Program-made: the position numbers and the translations under genes | Shown here: one piece after another, positions 6,054-6,211 of the stretch | Layout of the letters: every line of letters begins with the position of its first letter | Numbering within the stretch: the stretch's first letter is position 1 | Notes under the pieces: model-generated | Told to the model about the DNA's origin: nothing | Database searches by the model: none | What the model saw: only the letters and a program-made list of their open reading frames with translations | From: an uncultured Beijerinckiaceae bacterium | Lineage (GTDB): Bacteria > Pseudomonadota > Alphaproteobacteria > Rhizobiales > Beijerinckiaceae | NCBI GenBank assembly: GCA_937873345.1 | Contig: CALMRL010000103.1 | Coordinates: 1-6,211 of the forward strand | Direction: 5' to 3' | DNA length: 6,211 nt

Positions 6054-6211
6054 TCACCCCGTCTCGGCCAGCAACCGCCCCGCCGCCGCCCGCGCCTCGT
6101 CGGTCACCACGGCGCCGGCGAGCATGCGCGCGATCTCCTCCTTGCGGGCGCCGTCGAGCAGCGGCGTCACCCGCGTCGCCACGCGGGCGCCGCGGTCGAG
6201 CGCGTCCTTGG
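6054..6211 (-). CDS. recN: DNA repair protein RecN, C-terminal end (runs off the right edge)
   Basis: The last 52 codons of a minus-strand gene whose 5' part lies beyond the window; TGA is at 6056-6054. Seen: KDALDRGARVATRVTPLLDG, followed by ARKEEIARMLAGAVVTDEAR and a short Ala/Leu-rich tail ending ETG. R-x-E-E-I-A-R-M-L-A-G close to the C-terminus is typical of RecN, an SMC-like ATPase acting in double-strand break repair. The Walker A, coiled-coil and Walker B regions are outside the window. The frame has no stop from the edge to 6056, and the tail length is normal, so nothing suggests truncation. It converges with the LprI-domain gene. Confidence 0.88.
   Translation of the reverse strand, partial: KDALDRGARVATRVTPLLDGARKEEIARMLAGAVVTDEARAAAGRLLAETG

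Noticed and set aside
3934..6057. 707-codon open frame on the minus strand spanning the LprI-domain gene and part of pncB
   Set aside because: It is antisense to the plus-strand exported protein and out of frame with pncB, and its translation shows no family signal.

Overview
The window is strongly GC-rich and densely packed, with GC-biased third codon positions on both strands. It looks like ordinary chromosome of an alphaproteobacterium, most likely Hyphomicrobiales (Rhizobiales) or a close relative. This rests on remembered similarity, not a search: the nicotinate phosphoribosyltransferase matches the Agrobacterium-type sequence almost motif for motif, and the left-edge gene is the alphaproteobacterial dipeptide epimerase type (DgcA). 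I see no insertion sequence, prophage gene, CRISPR array, tRNA or rRNA.

Layout, left to right. (1) 1-558, minus strand: the first 106 codons of a dipeptide epimerase / N-acetyl-D-glutamate racemase (dgcA), with a short exported pentapeptide-like protein just upstream. The two overlap as GTGA and are probably translationally coupled. (2) 701-2664, minus strand: a two-gene formaldehyde detoxification operon. Glutathione-dependent formaldehyde dehydrogenase (frmA) is followed by S-formylglutathione hydrolase (fghA), overlapping by one base as TGATG. (3) 2665-3218: leader and intergenic DNA with three inverted repeats, surrounding a 44-codon single-pass membrane protein gene on the minus strand (2864-2998). 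(4) 3219-3362, plus strand: a 47-codon single-pass membrane protein gene. (5) 3366-4667, minus strand: pncB, the first step of NAD salvage from nicotinic acid. (6) 4744-6051, plus strand: an exported protein with an N-terminal LprI-type (DUF1311) domain and a long cysteine-containing extension. (7) 6054-6211, minus strand: the last 52 codons of the DNA repair ATPase gene recN.

The clearest functional unit is frmA-fghA. FrmA oxidises the glutathione-formaldehyde adduct to S-formylglutathione, and FghA hydrolyses that to formate and glutathione. FrmA consumes NAD+ and PncB feeds NAD synthesis, but nothing in the sequence shows that they are co-regulated. Both plus-strand genes end tail-to-tail against minus-strand neighbours, with only 3 and 2 bases between stop codons.

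I found no convincing undescribed system. The parts most worth a second look are the two tiny divergent membrane-protein genes with a perfect 9-bp inverted repeat between them, the AT-rich palindrome in the frmA leader, and the exported small protein coupled to dgcA.
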